Of a stretch of DNA of 64,000 nucleotides, positions 10,681 to 20,805 are shown one piece after another. The stretch spans positions 23,357,702 through 23,421,701 of the forward strand of contig OX422183.1 in NCBI GenBank assembly GCA_949130485.1, given 5' to 3'. The notes under the pieces were generated by a model. It was not told the DNA's origin. It searched no databases and saw only the letters and a list, made by a program, of their open reading frames with translations. Each line of letters opens with the position of its first letter. Position 1 is the stretch's first letter. The stretch is from Agelas oroides. Lineage: Eukaryota > Porifera > Demospongiae > Agelasida > Agelasidae. A program made the position numbers and the translations under genes.

Positions 10681-11297
10681 AAACCAACTAGAGTGAAGCT
10701 TGATGACCTACTATCAATGAAGCGAGTGCATCCTAATTCAGCTCTACTGGCTTCAGTGTTGATGTTCTGCCTTATCAGCCTGGAGGTGAAGCCACTGGTA
10801 GTGTTGATCACATCAGTGCTACAACTGTGATGCTGCCAAAGCTCACACTAGTACTTTTGTTGTCCTATCAGAAGGGAATGTAACTTGAATTTGGGAAGAA
10901 ACAGTAGTAGACACATCCTGAATGGGTGTAGTTGAAATTATCATCATGAGCAAATTGGGTTTTGATAGTTACAGGGAATGTAAGCATGATTATGCAATAC
11001 TTTGCATGCACTGACACTCAGCACTGACACATGACTGTAAACTATGAAGTAATATGTAGTCAGATAGTATATGTCTCTTAGTGTATCAATGTATTATATA
11101 ATAGTCACAATATTATGCAGCTCTATCAAATCGTACGTACAGACAGTGCCTAACCATTTTTTAATGAAAGTTGATATCTTGCTACTTTCAGAGTAACTAC
11201 TGAGATTGTAACTAGTAACAGCATTATACACTATTAACAGCACCTGAAAGTATAGGAGAAACATCCATCGGTAGAAAGAATAAATCAATGACATCGC

Positions 11298-11313
11298 TTT
11301 TATAGGGCGTGGC
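11298..11313 (-). promoter_or_regulatory. GCCACGCCCTATAAAA promoter-like motif
   Basis: This is the same CACCC-type box as at gene A, followed by a TATAAAA. It is very close to the first ATG of the locus B signal exon, so translation, if any, would more likely use the internal ATG before TTTCTCCTATAC. Confidence 0.45.
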
Positions 11314-11489
11314 TTCAGTAGCACCGAATATACTAGCTACAATCATGCCTACTACTAGGATAGCGAGCACTTATAATATAGTTTTAAATGATTATGCAGG
11401 CCACAGCTACACTGACTTTTGCTGAAGAAATACAAGCATATTATGGTATAGTAGTTTTGCGTAGTTTTGAGCATTGCATTAATCGTGCT

Positions 11490-11580
11490 AATTGTTGAAA
11501 CACAATCTAACATCAAACGGACTTGTGAGTTACACAATTTACACCTCACTTACCTTCCATATAGCTAGCTATACACTGTA
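11490..11580. repeat. dispersed repeat shared with 62200-62285
   Basis: Contains ACATCAAACGGACTTGTGA and TTCCATATAGCTAGCTA. The copy at 62.2 kb has ACATCAAACAGACTTGTGAA and CCCATATAGCTACACACTG. Family unknown. Confidence 0.55.
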
Positions 11581-11929
11581 TGGTCGAACAAGTAGGAGAG
11601 CAGAAGGCGGTCTACCAGTGTGAAGCATCACATTCGCAAACAAACTAGTTACGTCATACGCCTTGATAACGAGCTGTTTTGCATACAACCGTGGACCGTG
11701 GTAGAGTATTCATAGAACTACGGCAATTCATCCTTGGCTCCAATGTTTGTTTAGCCGGAAACAACCACACCAACCGTATAATCATGGAGACAATCAGTCT
11801 TTCCGCGTAGCAAACTGATGGATCTTCTCAACACGCGTTTGGAATTCCCCATACATTATCTATGGCCAGCTGCCGAACTTTTACCCCAGCCCTCGTACGT
11901 GACGTCATCATGCAAGTCGGCCATTGGGA

Positions 11930-12080
11930 GCGTGAAAACTGTCAGTTATACGGAGTAGCAGGGTGTCCGCTGTTCAGGGGTTGAAGTGAATGAAAGGACA
12001 GCTGGGACTGTCGGAATTAGTCCCTTATATCGTGGGTGCCCGCTGTTGAGGTGTTTCCGTTATACGGGGTTCCACTGTAT
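11930..12080. mobile_element. pogo/Tigger-like element fragment
   Basis: Ends in GGGGTTCCACTGTA, the reverse complement of a CAGTGGAACCCC terminus, and contains two related GGTGTCCGCTGTT and GGTGCCCGCTGTT blocks. The left end is not clean. Confidence 0.5.
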
Positions 12081-12654
12081 GCAACTATATGTCTGCACTT
12101 TCAATGTGCATAATTCAGTGGCGGCTCTGTGTGGGGGGTACCCTGAGGTTTTGGGAAACTGTAGCTATAGGGTTGCCATTCACGGTGAAAAATCAGCCTC
12201 CGGATTTTATACCATGCGTGTACACGAAGATATATCTAGTTGCAAACAATCGCACACTAAAATTCTCTTCCATGCAAGCGTATATTGCATTCAAACTCCG
12301 AAACTGCTATACGAAGCTAAGGAAATAAAGTACGGGTGCTATCATCATGATGATGTATGCGATTTAGCACGATGGTTTTGCAGAAGCCTTGCTGGAGTGA
12401 AGGAGTTTCGTAATAGCAAAAATTGAGTCTCAGAGATCTGACAGCACAAAGGCAGTGGAGCAGTTTCAATGGTGTTAGACATATGGCTAAAGTTCCTTGG
12501 AAGTGGAAGTGGGCGTCTGGTCCATCAATGATGTGTTTATTGGGCAACAGAAAGAAGAGGGTTACATGGACATGGATCATAACCTTGGCACTGCTCCTTT
12601 TGTGTGTAGATAGCTTTGTTGTTGTACTTCAGTATTTTGTTTCATCATTTGTTT
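12081..12654. other. no gene recognised
   Basis: Overlapping open frames on both strands show no conserved motif. Nothing assignable. Confidence 0.4.
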
Positions 12655-12710
12655 CACCATTGAGAACCATTGACAACCATTGATAACCACTGGGAACCAC
12701 TGAGAACCAT
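12655..12710 (+). repeat. short GAACCAYTGR minisatellite island
   Basis: About five units of the same 10-bp motif (GAACCATTGA, GAACCACTGG) that forms the large array at 25.6-27.2 kb. Confidence 0.8.
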
Positions 12711-12712
12711 GC

Positions 12713-12931
12713 ATGTTCTGGAAGATCAGTGTTCATTTGCAGATTGCCTGTGCAATTCCACTGATATTTTGTAAATGTGAAAGAAGTGTTAGTGTGTTGC
12801 TACAGCTCAATAACTATATGCAATGGGGGAAAAGCCAGCTGTCTCACCTTGCACTCCTCAAAATTCGCTATGATACATTTGTAGACCTGGACAAGGTAGT
12901 GGATTGCTATGCTCAGCTTCATCCTCATTGA
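12713..12931 (+). pseudogene. hAT transposase C-terminal dimerisation fragment
   Basis: The frame reads ACAIPLIFCKCERSVSVLLQ, later SQLSHLALLKIRYDTF and DKVVDCYAQLHPH then stop. The pattern CERSxSxL, LALLxI and a final acidic/hydrophobic DxVVD with HPH is characteristic of the hAT-family C-terminal dimerisation domain of ZMYM/KIAA-like transposases. The DDE and zinc-finger parts are not found upstream, so this is a 5'-truncated remnant. Confidence 0.65.
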
Positions 12932-14600
12932 TTATCAATCAGCTTTAATAAATATTAAAATAAATCTCCCGCTCCATTATGGTCCTTCTTATATTCTACT
13001 GGGAAGAACCCCCCCCCCCCATTCCAATATCTGCGTACAGGCCTGGAAAGAGGAGTTGCCAGTTTTTTAAGACGTATTTCTGTACGACAGGACTGTGACT
13101 GGTTCTCAACCAAAACAGCTTAGGCAGTTCACAGGGGTCACAAAGCTAGCAGTTGGAAATCTTGTGGAAGTATTGACAGCACTCTCAACTGATGTGTGCT
13201 CATCTTATTACACTCGGTTATGTCACAGCTTTGGGACTTTTCTAGAACATTCCATGCACGTGTGTATTTAATCAATTTGTGCTGAGTCATTTTCAGTCAG
13301 TCAGATCATTGAGTCATTTGAATCAATCGTTGAATTACTGTTACTCTGTTGCCTATCGCTAGCCGTTGCGTCGCCTAACTCGCGCCAACAAATCTGGCAT
13401 TACTACAGGGCACATAGCATGCGCATCGGCAGGTGAGATGCCACAGTTGATAGAGTGGAAAATAGGTATTTTCCTCTTTGTGGTCTGGGTGTGGCCTAGT
13501 TATGAGGATATAAAAATAGCTAAAAAAGGTATGTGATGGGGTCACTGCCTGTGCAACATGTCTATGTCCCATGCAGTACCGTATCAATGAATTAAAGTGA
13601 TAATGGCAAAATTGATATAATACTTTTGTGATGTGTCGATAGGATAAATGCGCTGCCAAACAGTGGGGATGGGAAACTAAAACCAGAGGTGTACTTTGTC
13701 ATACCAAAAGTACTTTCAAGCATTAACTGTTCCTTATCCTTGCTCATGCCACCCATGTACTTTGCGGATAAAGAATGCTTTGCTGCTTGCCACTTCACAT
13801 ATTTGTCTCAGTGGAATAACCTCATACCCATGCTCTTCGGTACGAGACTAGTCATCAGTGCATACAAGATGCTTGTAGGGAGAATACTGCAGTATAACCC
13901 AGGTATAAGTACACACATTTGTTCAGTGAATTACTGGCTGGTACTTTATCATTATCTTAGCTATACGGTAAGAATATCCTATTGCCCACATTACTCCAAC
14001 TTGCTGTTACCTTCTTTTAGCTTGTATCGACGATCTTTTGCTTCTTTCAGCTCCCTGAGCTGTGCCCGAGCCCTGTCTATATGCACGTGAACGCGAAATT
14101 TTTGGCTTGCTTTTAGCTCGGGTAGTGCAAAAAGTTTATAAGACTGGCCCATTCTCACATATTTTGTGCAGACGACAAGATAACAGTGACAGGAGACGAC
14201 TTGCGCGTCAGCATCTGAACGATTTACTTCACTCACTGACCCGTGAACGCAGAGGACAGAACGGCGTTGTCTCGACCGCGCTTCGCCATTTGTCCGATCG
14301 AACTTTCCACGTGCTCGGTGTGAGGCACATGCGTATACCTAGTTTATACCTTATAGGTGGCTACAAGAAGAATACTGGTGCCTGGAGTTCCATTGCAGCA
14401 AGCACTCTTTCCTAATCTTCAATGTGCTGTAATTACTTTTCATGCCTAAATCAACATTTTGTAATTAAGCAGGCAGTGAATCATGTCTCAAACCACATCT
14501 AATATATTTATCATCCACCCAATGAGTTTATGAAGATAAGAACTTTCTGTGTACTAGGAGGGGATGAGAAAGGTGATAATCCATAGTTACTCTACTTTCC
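12932..14600. other. unassigned region
   Basis: Poly-C run at 13010-13020. Short frames on both strands, including a plus frame at 13689-14090 and a basic minus frame at 13991-14236, have no motif that I can defend. Confidence 0.4.
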
Positions 14601-14637
14601 AAAAATTAGCACTATTAGTAAATGTAGCAGAGAGAAT

Positions 14638-15191
14638 GTGGCCCTCATTTGTGGGAACAGGTCCTACACTACAAGAAACATCATAAAAGATCACCAGCTG
14701 TGTGAGATGATGTCATCAAAACTAAGATGTGAAAATACAGAACTCTGCAAGAAAAGTCAAATTCTTCAAGAAGTTACCAGACTTAACAGCTTTTTAATGC
14801 AACAATCAACAGCAAGTACTTGTACCAGATTTAAGATGGATTTGCTACGTCTAAAAGTCAACCATCATCAGCAACAGTAAGCACTTATACCACATCTGCA
14901 ACCACATGTGCTACCACCAGTAGTAGCTATTACAATTCTACTTGTGTTTTTGGAACATCAGTGCATCAATGTACCACAATGCCCCCCTGGTCGTGCCATT
15001 CATCTATTTTAACCAGCCAGCAACGACTTACTTCACAGCAAATAACTACATTCAACAGACTACCACGAAACCTCAAGGACTTCTATGAACAATTGGAGAG
15101 TACAGCATCAGGAGACATTTATAGTGAGTGTGCAAGCACAAAAAGTGCTTACACAAACGAAAACGTGTATTCTAGTTCAAGAACTTTTTAG
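14638..15191 (+). CDS. possible Ser/Thr-rich coding region, unrecognised
   Basis: An uninterrupted frame from about 14838 to 15191 is very rich in Ser, Thr and Gln (for example SATTCATTSSSYYNST, later NRLPRNLKDFYEQLES). A good donor-like GTGAGT follows at about 15123. An upstream frame (14638-14880) contains KKSQILQEVTRLNSFL, possibly a short helix. Splicing between the two is not resolved. It lies convergent to the minus-strand gene at 15.7-18.2 kb. I do not recognise a family. Confidence 0.3.
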
Positions 15192-15192
15192 G

Positions 15193-15353
15193 TGCAGACA
15201 GACAGACGACAGACAGACAGATGGCAGACAGACAGATACAGACAGACGGCAGACAGACACAGACAGACAACAGACAGACAGACAGACGGCAGACAGACAC
15301 AGACACAGACAGACAGCCAGACGGCAGACAGACAGACATCAGACAGACAGACA
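15193..15353 (+). repeat. CAGA-rich microsatellite/minisatellite
   Basis: Imperfect tandem of CAGA units with interspersed CGGCAGACAGACAC blocks. The apparent repeat proteins on both strands are artefacts of the array. Confidence 0.9.
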
Positions 15354-15681
15354 CTGAATTTGGAACGAAGTCCCCAACTTGGATTTATGATCACATGCAA
15401 GATAATAGAAATTGCAGAAACTAATCAACATTGATTAATAGTTGTATCTATTTAGACCACCCCATGGAAGCAGTCTATAACCACAACAGCTTGTACCTGG
15501 AAAAATTTAAACATATCATGAACATCGTAACAATTATTAGAACAAACTTTACAAAAGATTTTTCCTCAATTGTATACATAAACAAAGACTAGTTGTGCTG
15601 TACATAACTTCTTGTAACAGCAAGTACCAACTACTAAAGCATTCCAACTACTCTCATATCTTGTACATGTTAGCAATCGGT

Positions 15682-18210
15682 TCAGTCATGAATGTTGCCA
15701 GATCTCTTCTCCAACACTTTTTCGAACATTAGAGACAAACGCCTCAGTCCTGCGATGACACTTTTTGATGAAGTAAACGGTGTCACATCATCTGGACCTC
15801 CATAGTATTCATTTGCTTCGTCAAGACTATCCTTGTCAATTTCAGTTGTTTGCCAAAACTCAACAGCACTAATCAAGTCATCACTAAGGGCTGCAATTGA
15901 TTTCTCTGTGAGGTGATTCTGATTATCACACAGGACATCATATGCGCTATGTCGATGAGGCTTAGCTTTGTCATGTCGGAAAACTTCAGATGGATTAAAG
16001 CAGACGCAGCCCCAAAAGAAGGATGGGTGTGGAATGGGCTGCAGCTTCCATTTATAACGCAGGGTTTTTACAGCTCCGCATTGACACCTTAGTTTTCCTC
16101 CTCCCCCGTATGCTGTCATCTGGTAACCAGCACCAGCTACGCTCTTTTCAATGTTATAAATATGGTGAAGCAACTTAGCTGGCAAGTCGTTACACATGCT
16201 TGTTTCATGCTGACTTGAAGTATGGTTAGTAAAAGAAAGGGATAACTGTTCGTGTAATACCTCCGCAACTAAGAGATAATTTTGCAGCATAAAACCAGCA
16301 TGCTCTCCAAGTTTCTTAACTATTGCATTCTGTGGATTTCCTTGAAGAACACTTGCTTCAGTGGGGAATGCATGATTCGCAACAAGGTCTAATTCAGAAT
16401 CAAAAAGAAACCACAATGGTGTAGGTGGCTGGATTCGAGCAGGGGCTTTGATGGACTCAACACCAAGTGGATCACCTTCCAGACCTTCATTCAATACACT
16501 GTAAACTGTCATCACCTCTTCCTTTGATGGGTCAATTCCAAGCTTCTTTCCAATTTGTTTGTATGATAACCCCATCCGACGGTTTTTCAATAGCTCTGCA
16601 TAAGTGAAAGTAGGCTTTTCAGCCTGGGACATAAGCGGTACAAGACCACGTCTGTTTGCTCTAAGTGGCAGACCTTCAGCAAGAGCACCCTTCAGACTTT
16701 TCGGATACACTTTATCTTCTCCACTAGCTCGAACTCGCTTTCCAGTAGGCTCATGATTCTAATATAAATACATGAAGACACATCTAGAGCAGTCACACTA
16801 TGTAAGTGAAGAATGTGCATGAAAATTTATCCAAACTCTGGCTTTTATTATATAGGCTATTAGCTGTTTCCTGTATGGGTATCTTCCTCATTTGAAACAA
16901 GCAATAAAAAACCTAGCAAAATTTTACTGTGTCATGGTTACAAACTGCACAGATTCGAATAAGGTGAGGCCCACAAGTCAAGACAGCTAGTGAAGAGCCT
17001 AGTGGTACAGTGGAAGCTTGTTTATCCGGATCTCTATTATCTGACTGCTCGGATTATCCTGCTAGTGTTTCCATGATTTCTAATTAATGCATTCACATGT
17101 GTGGATTTTGAGCGATAGCTAGATACTCATCCATGACTTTGGGCACAAAGGCTAGCTTTGCATGTAAATCCAAGAAGAGAAAGCATCGTTTTTGCAATAC
17201 AGAGTTTGCAAACCAACTGTAACAGATTCTTTGCAGGGATCAAACAACTCCTGTGCAGGTAGCACTGGCAGTAGATTACTTTAGTAGAATTGGGACATCA
17301 ACATTTATTGACATTACAGAGAGGAATATACAATCATTTGCATCAGCAATGGCTATCATAGCAAAACTATATGTGACCCGCTGAGCAAAAACCCGGCACT
17401 TCGTGCAAATATTGAATTTGAGGTAGAGGCAATTTTATCACAGGTCGTTTCCCAGCTAAACTCAGATTATTGCACTAACGTGTCACAGGGGGCTTGCACT
17501 GTATGATGCTGAATTATGAAGGCTAGCTCTGCTACTATAACAACGATATAAGCTCGAACTCACAGGCAGGCCCGTGAAATACGGGAACGCATTGCAATTG
17601 ACAGCTTGTACACGTTTTTCAAAAAATGCAATTTTACAGGTTTCCATTCCGTCTGTATACGGTTGTCCTTCTGTCCATAGACACAATGTAAGCCCCCACT
17701 TTCACAACCGCTGTCTTTCCCAACTGTCTTTGCTGATTTTCAAGCTGCTTTTTTACAAGAACACGTGTAAATTTACGTGACACGATAGTATATGGAGCGC
17801 TACGCATTTCGCTCTGTAGCTCGGGAACCAAGCAACCGATCGCTTCCATTTTTATCCAGCCGCACAATTACACATTAGTATACAGATTTCCGGTCTTATC
17901 TCGATTTTCATAAAATGCGCAATGTGCCGGGTTTTCACTCAGTGGGTCACATATTTGGTGATCACATACACAGCTGTTTCACATATAGCTGGCCATGATC
18001 TGGTCCCATCGCATTCAAATAGCTAACTAAGCAAGGGTCCACAGTACAAGCTTAGCATTTTACTTTGAGGCAGCACGGATATGACAGAACATACCTGAGT
18101 TCTTGTTCTCTTTCTGGATTTTTCTGGAACTATAACTTGCACCTCGTCCTTAACTTGCTCTTCATGTTCTCCTTCATTTTCCACTCGCTTATTATCTTCT
18201 ACTTCTTCAC
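15682..18210 (-). CDS. unrecognised gene with basic NLS-like region
   Basis: Two exons are supported on the minus strand: 18095-18210 (acceptor GCTGCAG, donor CTCAG|GTATGT) and the terminal exon 15682-16758 (acceptor ATATTAG). Their phases join to about 397 aa; at least one 5' exon with the start codon is missing. The first exon is acidic (EEVEDNKRVENEGEHEEQVK) and ends in KSRKRTRTQ. The join continues to GKRVR, together resembling a nuclear localisation signal. The large exon contains LLKNRRMGLSYKQIGKKLGI, suggestive of a helix-turn-helix, and a Cys cluster (LRCQCG, later WGCVCF) that could bind metal. The C-terminus reads SLMFEKVLEKRSGN. The intron holds two DNA-transposon pieces. I cannot name the family; a nuclear or DNA-binding role, or a domesticated transposon protein, is inference. 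Confidence 0.6.
17013..17130 (+). mobile_element. pogo/Tigger-like element left end
   Basis: TACAGTGGAAGCTTGTTTAT at 17011 resembles a pogo/Tigger terminus with TA before it. The following GGATTATC-type sequence is typical of such elements. No matching right end was found. Confidence 0.45.
17372..17951. mobile_element. 580-bp TA-flanked MITE in intron
   Basis: Inverted ends TGTGACCCGCTGAG...AAAACCCGGCAC and the matching GTGCCGGGTTTTCACTCAGT on the right give about 28 bp of terminal repeat. TA lies on each side. Internal sequence is non-coding. Confidence 0.75.
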
Positions 18211-18469
18211 CTGCAGCTATATAATAATGCACAAACATTAATAATCAACAAACCACGTCTTTCTTCTAATAACATGCATCATGTGCAGGATGTCATTGCC
18301 AATTGTCCTGCACACGTACGCCTATTCTGAATGTCACACACAACTGCTATCCTTTCTACAATAGCTGTGCATGCTCTGACTGTCCTTCCTGGCTGTCTCC
18401 CATTAACGTAATTATTCTGGCTCACCTACAAAAATATTGTTTAATGAGGGAGCTAGACCCCACCTGGAC
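18211..18469. other. no gene recognised
   Basis: Probably intron or upstream sequence of the 15.7-18.2 kb gene. A convincing first exon was not found. Confidence 0.4.
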
Positions 18470-18473
18470 TTAA

Positions 18474-19199
18474 GGTGGCACGGTCGTCCCTCGGCGGAGG
18501 TTAACGAAAACATAAACTTGGGTTACAGTCAGGACCAGGGTTACTCTTAGTTTCAGGGTTAGGGTTTGGTTTAGGGCAATCTTGCTTTGCCTAATTTTAA
18601 AAAGGGTTTTAGTAGCTCATTAATATATTCATGAACCCAAAATTGCCACTCGATGGACGCATCTACACACTCACTGTAGGTAGCGTCCCAACCACCAATG
18701 TATCTCAAATCAATCTATGCCAGCTTTTGTTCAAAGCTACTCTCAAAGTCAGGCTAGACTCATGTTTGTCACTACTCTTGGAATGGACAACTTTGACTGC
18801 ACCAAAATGAATGCACATTTCGAAAAATTCACAGCTTGTCTACGGGAGGGGCTCATTCACGACTGGAAGCAAGCGTTACTAGCCCCACCTCTCCCCCTTA
18901 TGTCGCTAAACAACTCACGGCTCTGTTCCACACACAGCCACCGTTCAGCTCCCTTGTCTGTCAGACTGTAGCACAAACGATAAATTGCGTATTCTAGTTA
19001 AAGCCCAGCCCAGCACTCGAAGCACCTGGCCACGGTCACCAACTAGACTAGGCATACGGCCGCGAGACCTGGGCCTACTCAACAAATACAGTCTTGGCCA
19101 TTGTGGCCTTTCTGCTGCTTCTAGACACAAGCTTGCTTTCACAAGCAGGCATCACGCACTACTCACAGCTACTGACACTACAGCACTCTACTAAACTCC

Positions 19200-19237
<38 letters not shown>

Positions 19238-19493
19238 TCGATCTAAGCTTATCTTCAAAGTTCCGAGCACCACATGAAGGGTGCCGCCAGGCCACATCTT
19301 AACTAACTTAATTATACACTGATTATTGGATGGCAATGCCGACAGGAAATGGGGAAAATCCCCAATTTTACGGACCGTGAACGGTTTGAGACTCCCAAAA
19401 CGGACTGTGCGCTAAAATTTTAACAAGACAAAGAAGACTATCAATTTGGATTCCAGGTTTGTTGACCTTGAAAATACAGGGTACCGTGCCACC
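18474..19493 (+). mobile_element. TTAA-flanked element, copy 1
   Basis: Begins GGTGGCACGG after TTAA (18470-18473) and ends CCGTGCCACC before TTAA (19494-19497). It contains a GGGTTAGGGTTTGG block, a poly-T run at 19205-19234 and a segment conserved among copies. TTAA target duplication points to piggyBac or Kolobok type. No transposase is present. It forms one arm of a head-to-head palindrome. Confidence 0.85.
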
Positions 19494-19497
19494 TTAA

Positions 19498-20351
19498 GGT
19501 GGCACGGTACCCTGTATTTTCAAGGTCAACAAACCTGGAATCCAAGTTGATAGTCTTCTTTGTCTTGTTAAAATTTTAGCGCACAGTCCGTTTTGGGAGT
19601 CTCAAACCGTTCACGGTCCGTAAAATTGGGGATTTTCCCCATTTCCTGTCGGCATTGCCATCCAATAATCAGTTTATAATTAAGTTAGTTAAGATGTGGT
19701 CTAGAAGCAGCAGAAAGGCCACAGTGGCCAAGACTGTATTTGTTGAGTAGGCCCAGGTCTCGCGGCCGTATGCCTAGTCTAGTTGGTGACCGTGGCCAGG
19801 TGCTTCGAGTGCTGGGCTGGGCTTTAACTAGAATACGCAATTTATCGTTTGTGCTACAGTCTGACAGACAAGGGAGCTGAACGGTGGCTGTGTGTGGAAC
19901 AGAGCCGTGAGTTGTTTAGCGACATAAGGGGGAGAGGTGGGGCTAGTAATGCTTGCTTCCACTCGTGAATGAGCCCCTCCCGTAGACAAGCTGTGAATTT
20001 TTCGAAATGTGCATTCATATTGGTGCAGTCAAAGTTGTCCATTCCAAGAGTAGTGACAAACATGAGTCTAGCCTGACTTTGAGAGTAGCTTTGAACAAAA
20101 GCTGGCATAGATTGATTTGAGATACATTGGTGGTTGGGACGCTACCTACAGTGAGCGTGTAGATGCGTCCATCGAGTGGCAATTTTGGGTTCATGAATAT
20201 ATTAATGAGCTACTAAAACCCTTTTTAAAATTAGGCAAAGCAAGATTGCCCTAAACCAAACCCTAACCCTGAAACTAGGAGTAACCCTGGTCCTGACTGT
20301 AACCCAAGTTTATGTTTTCGTTAACCTCCGCCGAGGGACGACCGTGCCACC
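19498..20351 (-). mobile_element. TTAA-flanked element, copy 2 (inverted)
   Basis: Nearly identical reverse-complement copy of 18474-19493, sharing the central TTAA and ending at TTAA 20352-20355. It lacks about 165 bp that include the poly-T region. With copy 1 it forms an inverted repeat of nearly 1.9 kb. Confidence 0.85.
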
Positions 20352-20355
20352 TTAA

Positions 20356-20805
20356 GTCAGTATATATTAGCTGCCACTTATTCATAAAAGTTGTATCATG
20401 CACCACACGAGAACGCATCCTCAACCATCTTACACGGGTCAACAACAGTGGTTATAACATCAGTTTAGAAAGAATCAAATTACTCATCCCTTACCAGTTG
20501 CAGATGGCCCAGGAAGTTTTTGCTTACAAACTTCCTTTTTCTTCCGTCCCTGTGAGGGAGAGAATTCTGGTGTAAATGACTCACCTGAGGATGAGCACCT
20601 AGTTAGATTACATAATGTAAGCTAGCGGCTTACCTTGATCCTCGGCATTTCAAGTCTAGCTCTGACAGACTGACTCTACCTCTATCAATGATGGACGTGC
20701 TGTCTCATGAGTCACGTGCAGGCGCACGTGCGTCATTCAATTTCATCGCGCGAGCGCACCGATCTGCATCTCTCGAAAAAATGTCTCAGTGAATTATAGT
20801 AGTGT
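20356..20805 (+). other. unassigned flank
   Basis: A plus frame at 20312-20575 includes RILNHLTRVNNSGYNISLER and may be a remnant of a protein. It overlaps the transposon end and has no supporting exons. Confidence 0.3.

Larger units (their letters stand above)
9542..11294 (-). pseudogene. receptor B, decayed paralog of A
   Basis: Recognisable exons on the minus strand: signal-like 11244-11294 (start MSLIYSFYRWMFLLYFQ); a degenerate Ig-like exon about 10680-10960 (GFTSRLIRQNINTE, matching GFTSRLTRRNISTE in A) with stop codons in its first half; stalk 9753-9848 (SCNGTFNTTAEAPITPASNG); and transmembrane exon 9542-9646 (LGPIIGGSIGALAILIIVLF, then YKCHKR). Both FN3 exons are missing, and the gap holds an inverted SINE pair. 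Stalk and transmembrane exons retain correct phase and splice sites. The locus is probably dead as a full receptor. Confidence 0.7.

Noticed and set aside
12089-12683. Several overlapping open frames including a hydrophobic TLALLLLCVDSFVVV segment
   Set aside because: No splice, homology or start support; the hydrophobic run continues straight into the minisatellite island.
15085-15434. QTDRRQTD-type and CLSVCLSV-type frames
   Set aside because: CAGA microsatellite read on both strands.
18717-20108. Conserved 84-aa frame beginning MPAFVQSYSQ in several copies
   Set aside because: Conserved only because the copies are the same transposon; other copies at 27.8, 28.8 and 44.2 kb have it broken, and no domain is recognisable.
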